This document shows, one piece after another, positions 51,836 through 62,496 of a stretch of DNA of 64,000 bases. The stretch's first letter is position 1. Every line of letters begins with the position of its first letter. The translations under genes were made by a program, and so were the position numbers. This DNA comes from Kineosporiaceae bacterium (lineage in GTDB: Bacteria; Actinomycetota; Actinomycetes; Actinomycetales; Kineosporiaceae): contig JADJPO010000003.1 in NCBI GenBank assembly GCA_016713225.1, forward strand, positions 496,001-560,000. Reading direction: 5' to 3'. The notes beneath the pieces were generated by a model. That model was given only the letters and a program-made list of their open reading frames with translations, was not told where the DNA came from and made no database searches.

Positions 51836-54226
51836 ATGGCCGAGGAGGCAGTGACCGCAGCAGCGACGGATGTCGTGGGCTCGCCGGATGCGCCTGCCGC
51901 CGAACCGGCCGAGGCCACCGGCCCTGCAGCGCAGCCCCGGCATCGCCAAATCGCGGGTAGCGAGGCCCTGCCCACCACCAGCCGGGTGTTGTCGCGCATC
52001 GCCCGCTTCGGCTCGGGCCGGGGGTCGAGTACCTCACCACTGCTCGACCCACTCTTGCGCACGGTGCGAGCCACCCACCCCAAGGCCGACCTGAGCATTC
52101 TGGAACGTGCCTTCGACGTGGCGGCCAAGGCCCACGCCGGGCAGAAGCGCAAGAGTGGCGACCCGTACATCACCCACCCGGTCGCCGTGGCCTCGATCCT
52201 GGCCGAGCTGGGCATGACCGCACCGACGTTGGTGGCCGCGCTGTTGCACGACACGGTCGAGGACACCGCCTACACCCTCGATGCGCTCGAGAAGGAGTTC
52301 GGCAAAGAGGTCGCGATGTTGGTCGACGGGGTGACCAAGCTCGACAAGGTCACCTACGGCGATGCGGCGCAGGCCGAGACCGTGCGCAAGATGGTCGTGG
52401 CGATGTCCCGCGACATCCGGGTGCTGGTGATCAAGCTGGCCGACCGGTTGCACAACGCCCGCACCTGGCGGTACGTGCCGCAGGCTTCTGCCGAACGCAA
52501 GTCGCGCGAAACGCTCGAGATCTATGCCCCGCTGGCTCACCGGCTCGGCATGAACACCATCAAGTGGGAACTCGAGGACCTCTCGTTCGCCACGCTCTAT
52601 CCCAAGATCTACGACGAGATCGTGCGCCTGGTGGCCGAGCGGGCGCCGGCCCGTGAGGACTACCTGGCCCAGGTCCGTGAGCAGGTGAGCGCGGATCTGC
52701 GTGCCGCCAAGATCAAGTCGATCGTCACCGGTCGCCCCAAGCACTACTACTCCGTCTACCAGAAGATGATCGTGCGTGGCCGCGACTTCGCGGACATCTA
52801 CGACCTGGTGGGCGTACGGGTGCTGGTCGAGTCCGTCCGTGACTGCTACGCCGTGCTGGGGGCGTTGCACGCGCGCTGGAACCCGGTGCCGGGGCGGTTC
52901 AAGGACTACATCGCGATGCCCAAGTTCAACATGTACCAGTCACTGCACACCACGGTGATCGGTCCCGAGGGGCGTCAGGTCGAGATTCAGATCCGCACCC
53001 ACCAGATGCACCGACGTGCCGAGTACGGCGTCGCGGCGCACTGGAAGTACAAGGACGATCCGAACCGCACCGGGCGTGACGGCGACAGCTCGGCCAACGA
53101 CATGGTCTGGCTGCGCCAGTTGCTCGAGTGGCAGCGCGAGACCAGCGACCCGGGGGAGTTCCTCGACTCGCTGCGGTTCGAGATCAACGCCCAAGAGGTC
53201 TATGTCTTCACGCCCAAGGGCGACGTGGTGGCGCTGCCCTCGGGCTCGACGCCGGTCGACTTCGCCTACGCGGTGCACACCGAGGTCGGTCATCGCTGCA
53301 TGGGCGCTCGGGTCAACGGCCGGCTGGTCCCGTTGGAGAGCATGCTCGACAACGGCGACATGATCGAGATCTTCACCTCGAAGGCGGACGGCGCGGGCCC
53401 GAGCCGCGACTGGCTCACCTTCGTGCGCAGTCCCCGGGCCCGCAACAAGATCCGGCAGTGGTTCTCCAAGGAACGGCGCGAGGAGGCCATCGAGCAGGGC
53501 AAGGATGCCATCGCCAAGGCGATGCGCAAGCAAGGGCTGCCGATCCAGCGACTGCTGTCCCACGAGTCGCTGGTCTCGCTCGCCCAAGAGATGCGCTACC
53601 CCGACGTCTCCTCGCTCTACGCCGCGGTGGGCGAGGGCCACGCCGCAGCGGGGAGCGTGGTCACGCGCCTGGTTCAGACCCTGGGCGGTGAGGAGGGCGC
53701 CGAAGAGGACCTGGCGGAGGCGGCCACCCCGAGTCGGGCCCGCCGGACCCGACTGGGCGGTCCGGGGGTCATCGTCCGAGGCGTCGAGGACGTCTGGGTC
53801 AAGCTCGCCAAGTGCTGCACCCCGGTGCCCGGCGACCAGATCATCGGGTTCGTCACCCGCGGCAGCGGCGTCTCGGTGCACCACGCCGACTGCGGCAACA
53901 TCAGCGGCCTACAGGCCGAGCCGGAGCGGATCGTCGAGGTCGAGTGGTCGCGCAACACAGGCAGCCTGTTCCTGGTACAGATCCAGGTCGAGGCCCTGGA
54001 CCGCAACCGGCTGCTGGCGGACATCACCCGGGTGCTGTCCGACAACCACCTCAACATCCTGGCGGCCAACCTGACCACCGGCGGTGACCGGATGGCGATC
54101 TCGAAGTTCACCTTCGAGATGGGCGACCCGACGCACCTGGACCATGTGATGGCCGCCGTCCGCAAGGTCGAGGGTGTGGTCGACGCCTATCGGATCACCG
54201 GGGTGTCATCCGCCAAGCGCGGCTGA
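51836..54226 (+). CDS. rel: bifunctional (p)ppGpp synthetase/hydrolase Rel
   Basis: 796 residues. HD hydrolase domain (GDPYITHPVAVASIL with HDTVED) and synthetase domain (GRPKHYYSVYQKM; RFKDYIAMPKFNMYQSLHT). The RFKD motif is the RXKD type of bifunctional enzymes, not the EXDD of RelA-only synthetases. TGS (VYVFTPKGDVVALPSGSTPV), zinc-finger-like KCCTPVPGD and ACT domains follow. ATG 51836 is preferred over an in-frame 51788. Overlaps the convergent gene's end by 21 bp. Confidence 0.95.
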   Translation: MAEEAVTAAATDVVGSPDAPAAEPAEATGPAAQPRHRQIAGSEALPTTSRVLSRIARFGSGRGSSTSPLLDPLLRTVRATHPKADLSILERAFDVAAKAHAGQKRKSGDPYITHPVAVASILAELGMTAPTLVAALLHDTVEDTAYTLDALEKEFGKEVAMLVDGVTKLDKVTYGDAAQAETVRKMVVAMSRDIRVLVIKLADRLHNARTWRYVPQASAERKSRETLEIYAPLAHRLGMNTIKWELEDLSFATLYPKIYDEIVRLVAERAPAREDYLAQVREQVSADLRAAKIKSIVTGRPKHYYSVYQKMIVRGRDFADIYDLVGVRVLVESVRDCYAVLGALHARWNPVPGRFKDYIAMPKFNMYQSLHTTVIGPEGRQVEIQIRTHQMHRRAEYGVAAHWKYKDDPNRTGRDGDSSANDMVWLRQLLEWQRETSDPGEFLDSLRFEINAQEVYVFTPKGDVVALPSGSTPVDFAYAVHTEVGHRCMGARVNGRLVPLESMLDNGDMIEIFTSKADGAGPSRDWLTFVRSPRARNKIRQWFSKERREEAIEQGKDAIAKAMRKQGLPIQRLLSHESLVSLAQEMRYPDVSSLYAAVGEGHAAAGSVVTRLVQTLGGEEGAEEDLAEAATPSRARRTRLGGPGVIVRGVEDVWVKLAKCCTPVPGDQIIGFVTRGSGVSVHHADCGNISGLQAEPERIVEVEWSRNTGSLFLVQIQVEALDRNRLLADITRVLSDNHLNILAANLTTGGDRMAISKFTFEMGDPTHLDHVMAAVRKVEGVVDAYRITGVSSAKRG

Positions 54227-54820
54227 GGCCCACGAGGTGGCCCAGGCATGCACCAGGCGCCGGCCTCGGGCCACGCCGCGACACCGGGGCATCCGGTCGA
54301 ACTGCTCCACCACGTCGATCGCGCGCACCCCGCACGTGATGCGAAGCCGGTCGAGCGCGACGAGCGCCTGATCGCCCGGCAGGGTGCGGACCAGGTCGGC
54401 GGCGGTGCGCACCGGAGTGGTGAGGCGTACCCCGCACATCGTGTCGACATCGCGTGGCCCGAGCCGGTGCTCGTGCACCACGGCCCCACGCAGACGTGGC
54501 CGGTGGGTGCCGGGCGCGATCACCAGGTCGATGCCGCAGTCCTCGGGGCCGCAGTCACCGCCCGCATGGACCCACTGCGCGGTCCGAAACCCGACCACGC
54601 CCCGGTCGATCACCTCGTCGCTGGAGCGCGGTCCGGGCCCGGCGAGGGCCAGTTGGACGGCGCGTGCGCGCAATGCCAGCGTGTCCGGCACATCGGAGCG
54701 CACCAGGACGCGCCCGGTGACCCGCCGCAGCAGGCCGTCGCCCACGAGCCGACTCATCTCGGCCCGATGCCGGTCCTCGGGGATGAACGGTTGGGCGAGA
54801 TCGATGGTGTCGGCTGTCAT
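54206..54820 (-). CDS. AbiEi-like/DUF559-related hypothetical protein without nuclease domain
   Basis: 204 residues. The pattern (LVGDGLLRRVTGRVLVRSDV, ALRARAVQLALAG, and VHEHRLGPRDVD followed by TTPVRTAADLVRT) matches the N-terminal two-thirds of actinobacterial AbiEi-like proteins that often end in a DUF559 endonuclease-like domain. That domain is missing here. A fuller relative lies at 62497-63472. Possible role in DNA binding or toxin-antitoxin control; low certainty. Confidence 0.6.
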   Translation of the reverse strand: MTADTIDLAQPFIPEDRHRAEMSRLVGDGLLRRVTGRVLVRSDVPDTLALRARAVQLALAGPGPRSSDEVIDRGVVGFRTAQWVHAGGDCGPEDCGIDLVIAPGTHRPRLRGAVVHEHRLGPRDVDTMCGVRLTTPVRTAADLVRTLPGDQALVALDRLRITCGVRAIDVVEQFDRMPRCRGVARGRRLVHAWATSWASAALGG

Positions 54821-54962
54821 GAGTCGACTGTGGCGCGGGCATCGACCTGCACGCCACCCAGTCCACGGCGCCTGTGGACAACTCCGCTGCCGAGGCCTCG
54901 TGTGGACGCAACGCCGAGGTTGTTGCGAGCCCGGCCTACGGTGGTGCGGGAGCGGTGGGGAC

Positions 54963-56213
54963 TCAGCCGCCGAACTCGGCCAGGGCGGCGCGAGCCTGCT
55001 CCAACCACTCCTGACGGGCGGCGATGGCGGCTTCGGCCTCGGTGACGCCGCGCTGGTTTTCCGCCGCCAGCGCCTTGTCCCGCTTGGTCTGCAACGAGGC
55101 GATGGTGTGCTCGAGTTGGGCGACGGCGTCCTGCGCCCGGGCCCGGGCCTCGGGGTTGCTGCGTGTCCAACGCACCTGTTCGGCGTCCCGAATCGCCTGT
55201 TCGACGGCCCGCAGCCGACCCTCCACCCGGCCCATGTCGGCGCGGGGCACCTTGCCCGCGGCGTCCCAGCGGTCCTGCAGGTCGCGCAGCGCGGAACGGG
55301 CCGCCGCGACGTCCTTGATCGGGAGCAGGGCCTCGGCCTCGACCAGCAGCGACTCCTTGACCTCCAGGTTGGCCCGGAACGCGGAGTCGGCCTCGTCGAC
55401 GGCGACGTTGCGCGCCGCGAAGAAGGTGTCCTGGGCGGCCCGGAACCGGCCCCACAGCTGTTCCTCGTCGCGTCGACCCGCGCGGGGGGCGACCTTCCAC
55501 TGATTCATCAGCTCGCGGAACCCGGAGGCACCGGCGTTCCAGTCCGTGGTGGCCGACAGTTCCTCGGCCCGCAGCACGATCTTCTCCTTGACGCTGCGCG
55601 CCTGAGTGCGCTGTTCGTCGAGGGCGCCGAAGTGTTGGCGGCGCCTGCGGTCGAAGGTGGTGCGCGCGTGGCTGAAGCGCTTCCAGAGCTCGTCCTCGGT
55701 GTGCTTGTCGAGGCGGTTCTCGCGCTGCATGGTGCGCCACAGGTCGAACAGCTCGCGCAGCCGGTCACCGGAGGCCTTCCACGGCAACCGCTCGGGCTCG
55801 ACGGCGACCAGGGCCTCGGCTTCCTCCACCAGCCCGGTGCGTACGGCCAGGGCTTCGGCCTTGGCGGCGGCCCGGGCCTGATCGGCCTCGTGCTTGCGTG
55901 CCTCGGCCAGCGGCTCGAGCGCCGTCAGCCGGGTCAGCAGCGCCTCCAGATCGCCGACCGCATTGGCGTCGGTGATCGCCGCGACCAACTTGGCGATCGC
56001 GGACGACGCGGCCGATCCCGTGACATGGCCGGCCGCGATCCGCTGCTCCAGCAGCGAGACCTGGGCCGACAGGTCGTCGTACTTGCGGGCGAAGTAGGCC
56101 AGCGCATCGCTCTCGGCGGCACCCGGGTAGGAGCCGACCGCACGCTCACCTGCGGCCGTGCGTACCCAGACCGTGCCATCGGGGTCCACCCGGCCCCACT
56201 GCTCTGCACTCAC
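54963..56213 (-). CDS. DUF349 domain-containing protein
   Basis: 416 residues, nearly all helical and coiled-coil, with repeated DUF349 units (LWRTMQRENRLDKHTEDELW; RFRAAQDTFFAARN; DLQDRWDAAGKVPRADMGRV). Actinobacterial DUF349 proteins are conserved between rel and hisS; function unknown, possibly scaffold or RNA-linked. GTG 56213 is chosen since similarity begins at SAEQWGRVDPDGTV; upstream frame is unconserved. Confidence 0.87.
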   Translation of the reverse strand: MSAEQWGRVDPDGTVWVRTAAGERAVGSYPGAAESDALAYFARKYDDLSAQVSLLEQRIAAGHVTGSAASSAIAKLVAAITDANAVGDLEALLTRLTALEPLAEARKHEADQARAAAKAEALAVRTGLVEEAEALVAVEPERLPWKASGDRLRELFDLWRTMQRENRLDKHTEDELWKRFSHARTTFDRRRRQHFGALDEQRTQARSVKEKIVLRAEELSATTDWNAGASGFRELMNQWKVAPRAGRRDEEQLWGRFRAAQDTFFAARNVAVDEADSAFRANLEVKESLLVEAEALLPIKDVAAARSALRDLQDRWDAAGKVPRADMGRVEGRLRAVEQAIRDAEQVRWTRSNPEARARAQDAVAQLEHTIASLQTKRDKALAAENQRGVTEAEAAIAARQEWLEQARAALAEFGG

Positions 56214-56229
56214 CGCTGCCCGTCCTTCG

Positions 56230-57047
56230 TCAGCTGACCGTTGTCCCGGTGATGGCCACGGCCCGGGCCGGGGCGCCATCGCTCCCGCCGCCGAGCACTC
56301 CACCTGCCGCAACCTTCTCCACCACATCCATCCCCCCGACGATCTTTCCGATCACCGTGTAGCCACCGGCTGAATCGCTGGGGATGGTCGAGTCCTTGTA
56401 CACCAGGAAGAACTGGCTACCGATGCTGTCGCCCTTGCCGCCCTGGCGTGCCACGGCCACCGTACCGGCGGGATAGACGTTGTTCGCGGGGGCGTTCTCC
56501 ACCGGGCCGTAGCTGTAGCCCGGACCGCCGCCGCCGGTGCCCTGGGGATCGCCGCACTGCAGGACGAAGATCCCCTCGGTGGTGAGCCGGTGGCACCGGG
56601 TGTTGTCGTAGAACCCCTTGTCCGCCAGGAAGATCGTGCTGGCCACCGCCTGGGGTGCCTTGGCGCCGTCCAGGGTGATCGCGAGGTCGCCGCAACTGGT
56701 CTCGACCGCGAGCTTCCAGGTCTTGCCCTGCGCCGTCGCGGCGTCCGGCGCCTTCTCGAACGTGGTCGCGGCAGGCAGGGTGTCGGCGGGCTTGGCGCAC
56801 GGGTTGTTCGCATCCACCGAAGCACTCGTGGCCGCCGAGGCTGCGCCGCCGCCGTCTGGGAGGAGTCGGATCGCTGGGCGAAGAACGCCACCGCGCCGAC
56901 GATGCCCAGCACGGCGATGACCGCGACCGAGGCGATCACGGCCCGTCGACGGGCTGCCGCGAGTTGCGCGGCCTTGGTGTCCTGACGCTCCTGCCACTTC
57001 TCGTAGCGGCGTCGGGCGTATTCCTTCTCGCGGCTGCTGGGCGACAC
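56230..57047 (-). CDS. membrane-anchored cyclophilin-type peptidylprolyl isomerase, frameshifted
   Basis: The N-terminal part has a basic head (SSREKEYARRRYEKWQERQD) and one helix (VIASVAVIAVLGIVGAVAFF), so the isomerase is outside the membrane. The cyclophilin domain is in another frame: GFYDNTRCHRLT, QCGDPQGTGGGGPGYSYG and GSQFFLVYKDS with GYTVIGKIVGGMDVV. One base missing in a (GCG)n run near 56843-56855 restores the frame through an Ala-rich linker. GTG 57047 has AGGGAGG 6 nt upstream. The catalytic Arg is present in the FYDNTRCHR segment. Confidence 0.85.
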
Positions 57048-57169
57048 GCCCACCCTCCCTACCCGTCGGTGTGCGGGGCAAGTGTAGGCGGCATCGGCCC
57101 TGACGTGGGTGTTCGCCCGTCCTTCGGCCGGGCGCCGGGCGGATCGGCGGTACTGGGTAGGCTCTCGGC

Positions 57170-57873
<704 letters not shown>

Positions 57874-57876
57874 CCG

Positions 57877-59264
57877 ATGGCACGACCCGCACCGCTGTCC
57901 GGCTTTCCCGAGTGGCTGCCGCCTCAGCGCATGGTCGAGCAGCAGGTCATCGATTCGCTCCGGCGCACCTTCGAGTCCTGGGGGTTCGCCCCGATCGAGA
58001 CGCGGGCCGCCGAGCCGTTGGCCGAGCTGTTGCGCAAGGGCGAGATCGACAAGGAGGTCTACGTCCTGCGCCGGCTGCACGCCGACGAGAACGAAGGGGG
58101 CGAGGGGGCCGAGGCCGCCCATGCCGAGGCCAAGCGTCTGGGTCTGCACTTCGACCTCACGGTGCCGTTCGCGCGGTACGTGCTGGAGAACTCCGGCAAG
58201 CTGCAGTTCCCGTTCCGGCGCTACCAGATCCAGAAGGTGTGGCGGGGGGAGCGACCCCAGGAGGGTCGCTACCGCGAGTTCTGCCAGGCCGACGTCGACA
58301 TCGTCGGCGCCGGGTCTTTGCCGTTCCACCACGACGTCGAGATCGCCCAGGTGATGACGGAGGCGCTGGCGGCCCTGCCGGTGCCGCCGTTGACCCTGCA
58401 GGTCAACAACCGGCGGCTCATCGAGGGGTTCTACCTGGGCCTGGGAGCCCAGGACGTGCCCGCGGTGATGCGCGCGGTGGACAAGCTCGACAAGATCGGC
58501 CCGGACGGCGTGCGCGACCTGCTGCGGGCGGTCGGACTGAGTGCCGCCGAGTCCCAGGCGTGCCTGGACCTGGCCGAGATCTGCACGCCCGACAGCTCCT
58601 TCGCCGAACGCGTCGGCGCCCTCGGGGTGAAGCACGACCTGCTCGATCAGGGCATCGCCGAACTGGTGGCGGTGATCGACGGTGCCGCGGCGCTGGCGAC
58701 CGAGCGGGTGCGGATCCACGCCGACCTGCGGATCGCTCGCGGTCTGGACTACTACACCGGCACGGTCTACGAGACCCGGATGGCCTCGCTGGAGCACCTG
58801 GGCTCGGTCTGCTCGGGCGGGCGCTACGAGTCGCTGGCCAGCGACGGGTCCACGACCTATCCCGGCGTGGGGATCTCGTTCGGTCTCACTCGCACCCTGG
58901 GGCCGTTGTTCGCCCGAGGGCAGCTCACGGCGAGCCGCAGCGTGCCGACGTGCGTCCTGGTGGCCCTGACCGACGAGGGTTCTCGGGTGGCCGCCGGTCG
59001 GGTGGCCGCGGCATTGCGCCGGCGCGGGATCGCCGCCGAGGTGGCGCCGTCCGCCGACAAGTTCGGCAAGCAGATCCGGTACGCGGACCGGCGCGGCATC
59101 CCGTACGTGTGGTTTCCGGCCGCGGGCGTCGGCGACGCGCCGTCCGCAGATATCTCATCGGGGAGCGTCAAGGACATTCGCAGCGGTGAGCAGGTGGACG
59201 CCGACCCGGCCACCTGGCAGCCCCCGGCCGCGGACCTGAACCCCGGATCATCAGCGCGGACTAG
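57877..59264 (+). CDS. hisS: histidyl-tRNA synthetase
   Basis: Class II synthetase. Motif 2 region KLQFPFRRYQIQKVWRGERP, histidine motifs LRIARGLDYYTGTVYE and GGRYESL, and a C-terminal anticodon domain. The written frame continues to 59346 with a tail unlike the family. One C missing from CCCC at 59241-59244 would give ...LNPRIISAD and stop at 59264, the usual end. I use 59264 as the probable true end. The stop then overlaps the convergent small gene in a CTAG. Confidence 0.9.
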
Positions 59265-59494
59265 CCGTTGTCAGCCGGATCCGCCGCCTCCCGGCGGGGC
59301 CGGGGTACCTCTGGAACACCCTCAGGGGGTACGCAATTCGGGGTGAAACAGGTGATCTGGGTCCGCAGTCGGGTGTCCTCGCGTTGTTGCAGCCATTCCG
59401 CCTCGCCGCCACACGTCGGGCAGGACGCCGCGAACAGCACGATGTCGAAGGCCAGCGCAGCCCGCATCCGGGCACGGTCGTCCAGGCTCAACAC
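59261..59494 (-). CDS. small cysteine-containing hypothetical protein
   Basis: 77 residues. A CPTC pair near residue 25 and Cys in ITCFTPNCV suggest a zinc ribbon. Rich in Pro/Arg at the end. Convergent with hisS, sharing CTAG at the corrected stop. No family recognised; the regular cysteine spacing is the main support that it is a real gene. Confidence 0.55.
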   Translation of the reverse strand: MLSLDDRARMRAALAFDIVLFAASCPTCGGEAEWLQQREDTRLRTQITCFTPNCVPPEGVPEVPRPRREAADPADNG

Positions 59495-59565
59495 GAACGA
59501 GGGATCGGCGTTCCGCTGGCCCGACTTGACCTTGCTCGGGCGGGGGTGGGCTTATCGTGACCTGC

Positions 59566-60552
59566 GTGGAGAACCGCACACTCGGCCGCACCGGCCGCGA
59601 TATCGGTGTGATCGGGCTCGGCTGTTGGCAGCTGGGCGCCGACTGGGGTCAGCTCGACGATCGTGACGCCCTTGCCATCCTGGACGCCGCCGTGAACGCC
59701 GGAGGCTCCTTCTTCGACACCGCCGACGTCTACGGCGATGGGCGCAGCGGAGCAGCTGATCGCCCGGTTCCGGGCGATCAGTCCGGAGGTGGAGGTGATG
59801 GTCGCCACCAGGCCGGACGACGCGCCGATCCGCACGTCGCCGAGGCCTTCACCCCGGCGAACCTGCGGGCCTGGATCGACCGGAGCCGCACCAACCTGCG
59901 CACCGAGACCCTCGACCTGGTGCAGCTGCACTGCCCGCCACCCGAGGTCTATGCCGCGGACGCCGTGTTCGACACTCTGGACACGTTGGTCGGGCAGGGC
60001 GCGATCGCCGCCTACGGGGTCTCGGTCGAGACCTGTGAGCAAGCCCTGGCCGCCATCGCCCGGCCGAACGTGGCGACCATTCAGATCATTCTCAACGCCT
60101 TCCGGCTCAAGCCGTTGGACGCCGTGCTGCCGGCGGCCCGCGAGGCCGGCGTCGGCATCATCGCCCGGGTGCCGCTCGCCAGCGGCCTGCTGGCGGGGCG
60201 CTATGACGAGACCACCGTCTTCGGGCCGGATGATCACCGCACGTTCAATCGCGAGGGCCAGGCGTTCGACATCGGCGAGACCTTCTCCGGCGTGCCGTTC
60301 GAGGTGGGGGTCAAGGCGGCCCGGGAGTTGTCGGCCGTGGTGCCCGAGGGTGTCTCGATGGCGGCCTTCGCGTTGCGCTGGGTCATCGACCAGCCGGGCG
60401 TGAGCGTGGTGATCCCCGGTGCGCGTACGGCTCGCCAGTCGCGGTTCAACACCGAGGCCGCCGAACTCGCCCCGCTGACGCCCGAGCAGCTCACCGCCGT
60501 CCGGGACGTCTACGACCGGCACATTCGCGAGCACGTACACGAGCGCTGGTGA
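59566..60552 (+). CDS. aldo/keto reductase with two compensating frame errors
   Basis: About 328 residues, TIM barrel. ENRTLGRTGRDIGVIGLGCW opens it, GSFFDTADVYGDG carries the catalytic Asp-Tyr, and SRFNTEAAELAPL lies in the NADPH-binding end. Residues from about 62 to 82 are scrambled: an extra G near 59749 and a missing A after 59810 shift the frame and return it. Corrected, this reads SEQLIARFRAISPEVEVMVA then TKAGRRADPHVAEAF. GTG 59566 preferred; GTG 59557 adds three residues. Confidence 0.85.
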   Translation: MENRTLGRTGRDIGVIGLGCWQLGADWGQLDDRDALAILDAAVNAGGSFFDTADVYGDGRSGAADRPVPGDQSGGGGDGRHQAGRRADPHVAEAFTPANLRAWIDRSRTNLRTETLDLVQLHCPPPEVYAADAVFDTLDTLVGQGAIAAYGVSVETCEQALAAIARPNVATIQIILNAFRLKPLDAVLPAAREAGVGIIARVPLASGLLAGRYDETTVFGPDDHRTFNREGQAFDIGETFSGVPFEVGVKAARELSAVVPEGVSMAAFALRWVIDQPGVSVVIPGARTARQSRFNTEAAELAPLTPEQLTAVRDVYDRHIREHVHERW

Positions 60553-60560
60553 GGTTCGCG

Positions 60561-60605
60561 GCGCGGGCCGCTCGGGGTGAATCGTGAACGGCGCGCGGCC
60601 CGTGC
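60561..60605 (+). terminator. GC-rich hairpin after aldo/keto reductase
   Basis: GCGCGGGCCGC (60561-60571) pairs with GCGGCCCGTGC (60595-60605), one mismatch, 23-nt loop, no T tract. Candidate terminator in the gap before aspS. Confidence 0.35.
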
Positions 60606-60651
60606 CCGCGTAGGATCGACGGACCCACCGTGAACGAAAGGGATCCGTACC

Positions 60652-62442
60652 GTGTTGCGCACCCATCAGGCCGGCTCGCTGCGAGTCGACCACGTCGGCC
60701 AGACCATCACTCGCCGGGTGGGTGGCACGGCGGCGCGATCACGGCGGCGTCGCCTTCATCGATCTGCGCGACGCCTCGGGCACCGCTCAGGTGGTGGTGC
60801 GCGACGAGTCGCTGGCCGCGCACCTGCGCACCGAGTCCTGCCTGCGGGTCACCGGTGAGGTGAACCGGCGTCCGGAGGGAAACGAGAACGAGGCGTTGGC
60901 GACCGGGCAGATCGAGGTCGTCGCCAAGGATGTCGAGGTGCTCGGCGAGGCGGCCCCGTTGCCGTTCCAGATCGATGAGCACATCGAGATCGGCGAGGAG
61001 GCGCGGCTGCGCCACCGTTATCTCGACCTGCGCCGGCCGAAGCAGGCCGCGGCACTGCGATTGCGCAGCGAGGTGAGCCGGGCGGCGCGAGAGGTGCTGC
61101 ACGCCCATGACTTCGTCGAGATCGAGACCCCGACCCTGACCCGCTCGACCCCGAGGGCGCGCGCGACTTCGTCGTGCCCGCTCGGTTGTCGCCCGGCTCG
61201 TGGTACGCCCTGCCGCAGAGCCCACAGCTGTTCAAACAGCTGCTCATGGTCGCCGGCATGGAGCGCTACTACCAGATCGCCCGCTGCTACCGCGACGAGG
61301 ACTTCCGCGCCGACCGGCAGCCGGAGTTCACCCAGCTCGACATCGAGATGAGCTTCGTCGAGCAGGACGACGTCATCGCGTTGACCGAGCAGCTCCTGGT
61401 GGCGATGTGGCGGCTGATCGGGCACGAGATCACGCTGCCGATCGCCCGCATGACCTACGCCGACGCGATGGCCCGCTACGGCAGCGACAAGCCCGATCTG
61501 CGATTCGGACTCGAACTCGTCGACTGCACGGGCTATTTCGCGAACACGTCCTTCCGAGTGTTCCAGGCCGAGTACGTCGGCGCCGTGGTCATGCCCGGCG
61601 GCGCCTCGCAGCCGCGCAAGACGCTGGACGCCTGGCAGGACTGGGCCAAGCAGCGCGGCGCCCGGGGCCTGGCGTACGTGTTGGTCGGTGAGGACGGCAC
61701 CCTGGGTGGTCCGGTCGCCAAGAACCTGACGGACGCCGAGCGTGCCGGCTTGGCCGCCCAGGTCGGTGCGAAGCCGGGGGACTGTGTGTTCTTCGCCGCC
61801 GGGGCAACGGCCGCCTCGCGCGCGCTGCTGGGCGCCGTCCGGCTCGAGGTGGCTCGCCGGGTGGGCTTGATCGACGAGTCCGCCTGGTCGTTCGTCTGGA
61901 TCGTCGATGCCCCGCTGTTCGAGCCCAGCGCTGCGGCGCGGGCGAGCGGGGACGTCGCGGTGGGCGGCGGGGCGTGGACGGCGGTGCACCACGCCTTCAC
62001 CTCGCCCACCCCGGAGTGGATCGACCGGTTCGAGGAGGACCCGGGCGCCGCGTTGGCCTATGCCTACGACATCGTCTGCAACGGCAACGAACTCGGCGGT
62101 GGGTCGATCCGTATCCATCGCCGCGACGTCCAGGAGCGGGTGTTCGCCGTCATGGGCATCACCGGCGAGCAGGCGCAGGAGAAGTTCGGGTTCCTGTTGG
62201 AGGCGTTCAAGTACGGCGCCCCGCCGCATGGCGGAATCGCCCTGGGCTGGGACCGCGTGGTGATGCTGCTGTCCGGGGCCGAGTCGATCCGCGACGTCAT
62301 CGCCTTCCCGAAGTCCGGTGGTGGCTTCGACCCGCTCACCGGCGCCCCAGCCCCCATCACCCCGGAGCAGCGCAAGGAAGCCGGCGTCGACACCCCCGCC
62401 CCCACCCCCACCCCCCCCCCCGACACCCCCACCCCCCGGTGA
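60652..62442 (+). CDS. aspS: aspartyl-tRNA synthetase, reading frame broken twice in this sequence
   Basis: Class II synthetase for Asp (or Asp/Asn) tRNA. Three frame segments: N-terminal OB start (LRTHQAGSLRVDHVGQTIT), anticodon domain (RRRDHGGVAFIDLRDASGTA), then the catalytic core (LPQSPQLFKQLLMVAGMERY; RDEDFRADRQPEFTQLDIEM; GIALGWDRVVMLL). Two bases missing near 60711 give ITLAGWVARRRDHG; one missing in CCCC near 61152 gives STPEGARDFVVPARL. Both restore strict family sequence, so the gene is almost certainly intact in life. The stop lies inside a repeat, after an odd Pro/Thr tail. Confidence 0.9.
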
Positions 62443-62489
62443 TCATGTAATCCGTGCACGTTTGTGTGGTGATCATGCAAGTCGTGCAC
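62439..62489 (-). repeat. paired 21-bp intergenic element, locus D
   Basis: Leftward units at 62439-62459 and 62469-62489, 30 bp apart; the second has GTC for ATC in its core. The aspS TGA (62440-62442) lies within the first unit. Confidence 0.88.
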
Positions 62490-62496
62490 GTTCTGG

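Noticed and set aside
59265..59346. hisS C-terminal extension as a real new domain
   Set aside because: It is Pro-rich, overlaps a convergent gene, and disappears with one base added to a C run.
62401..62440. C-rich tract as a regulatory structure
   Set aside because: It is within the aspS frame and is more simply a low-complexity coding tail or homopolymer artefact.
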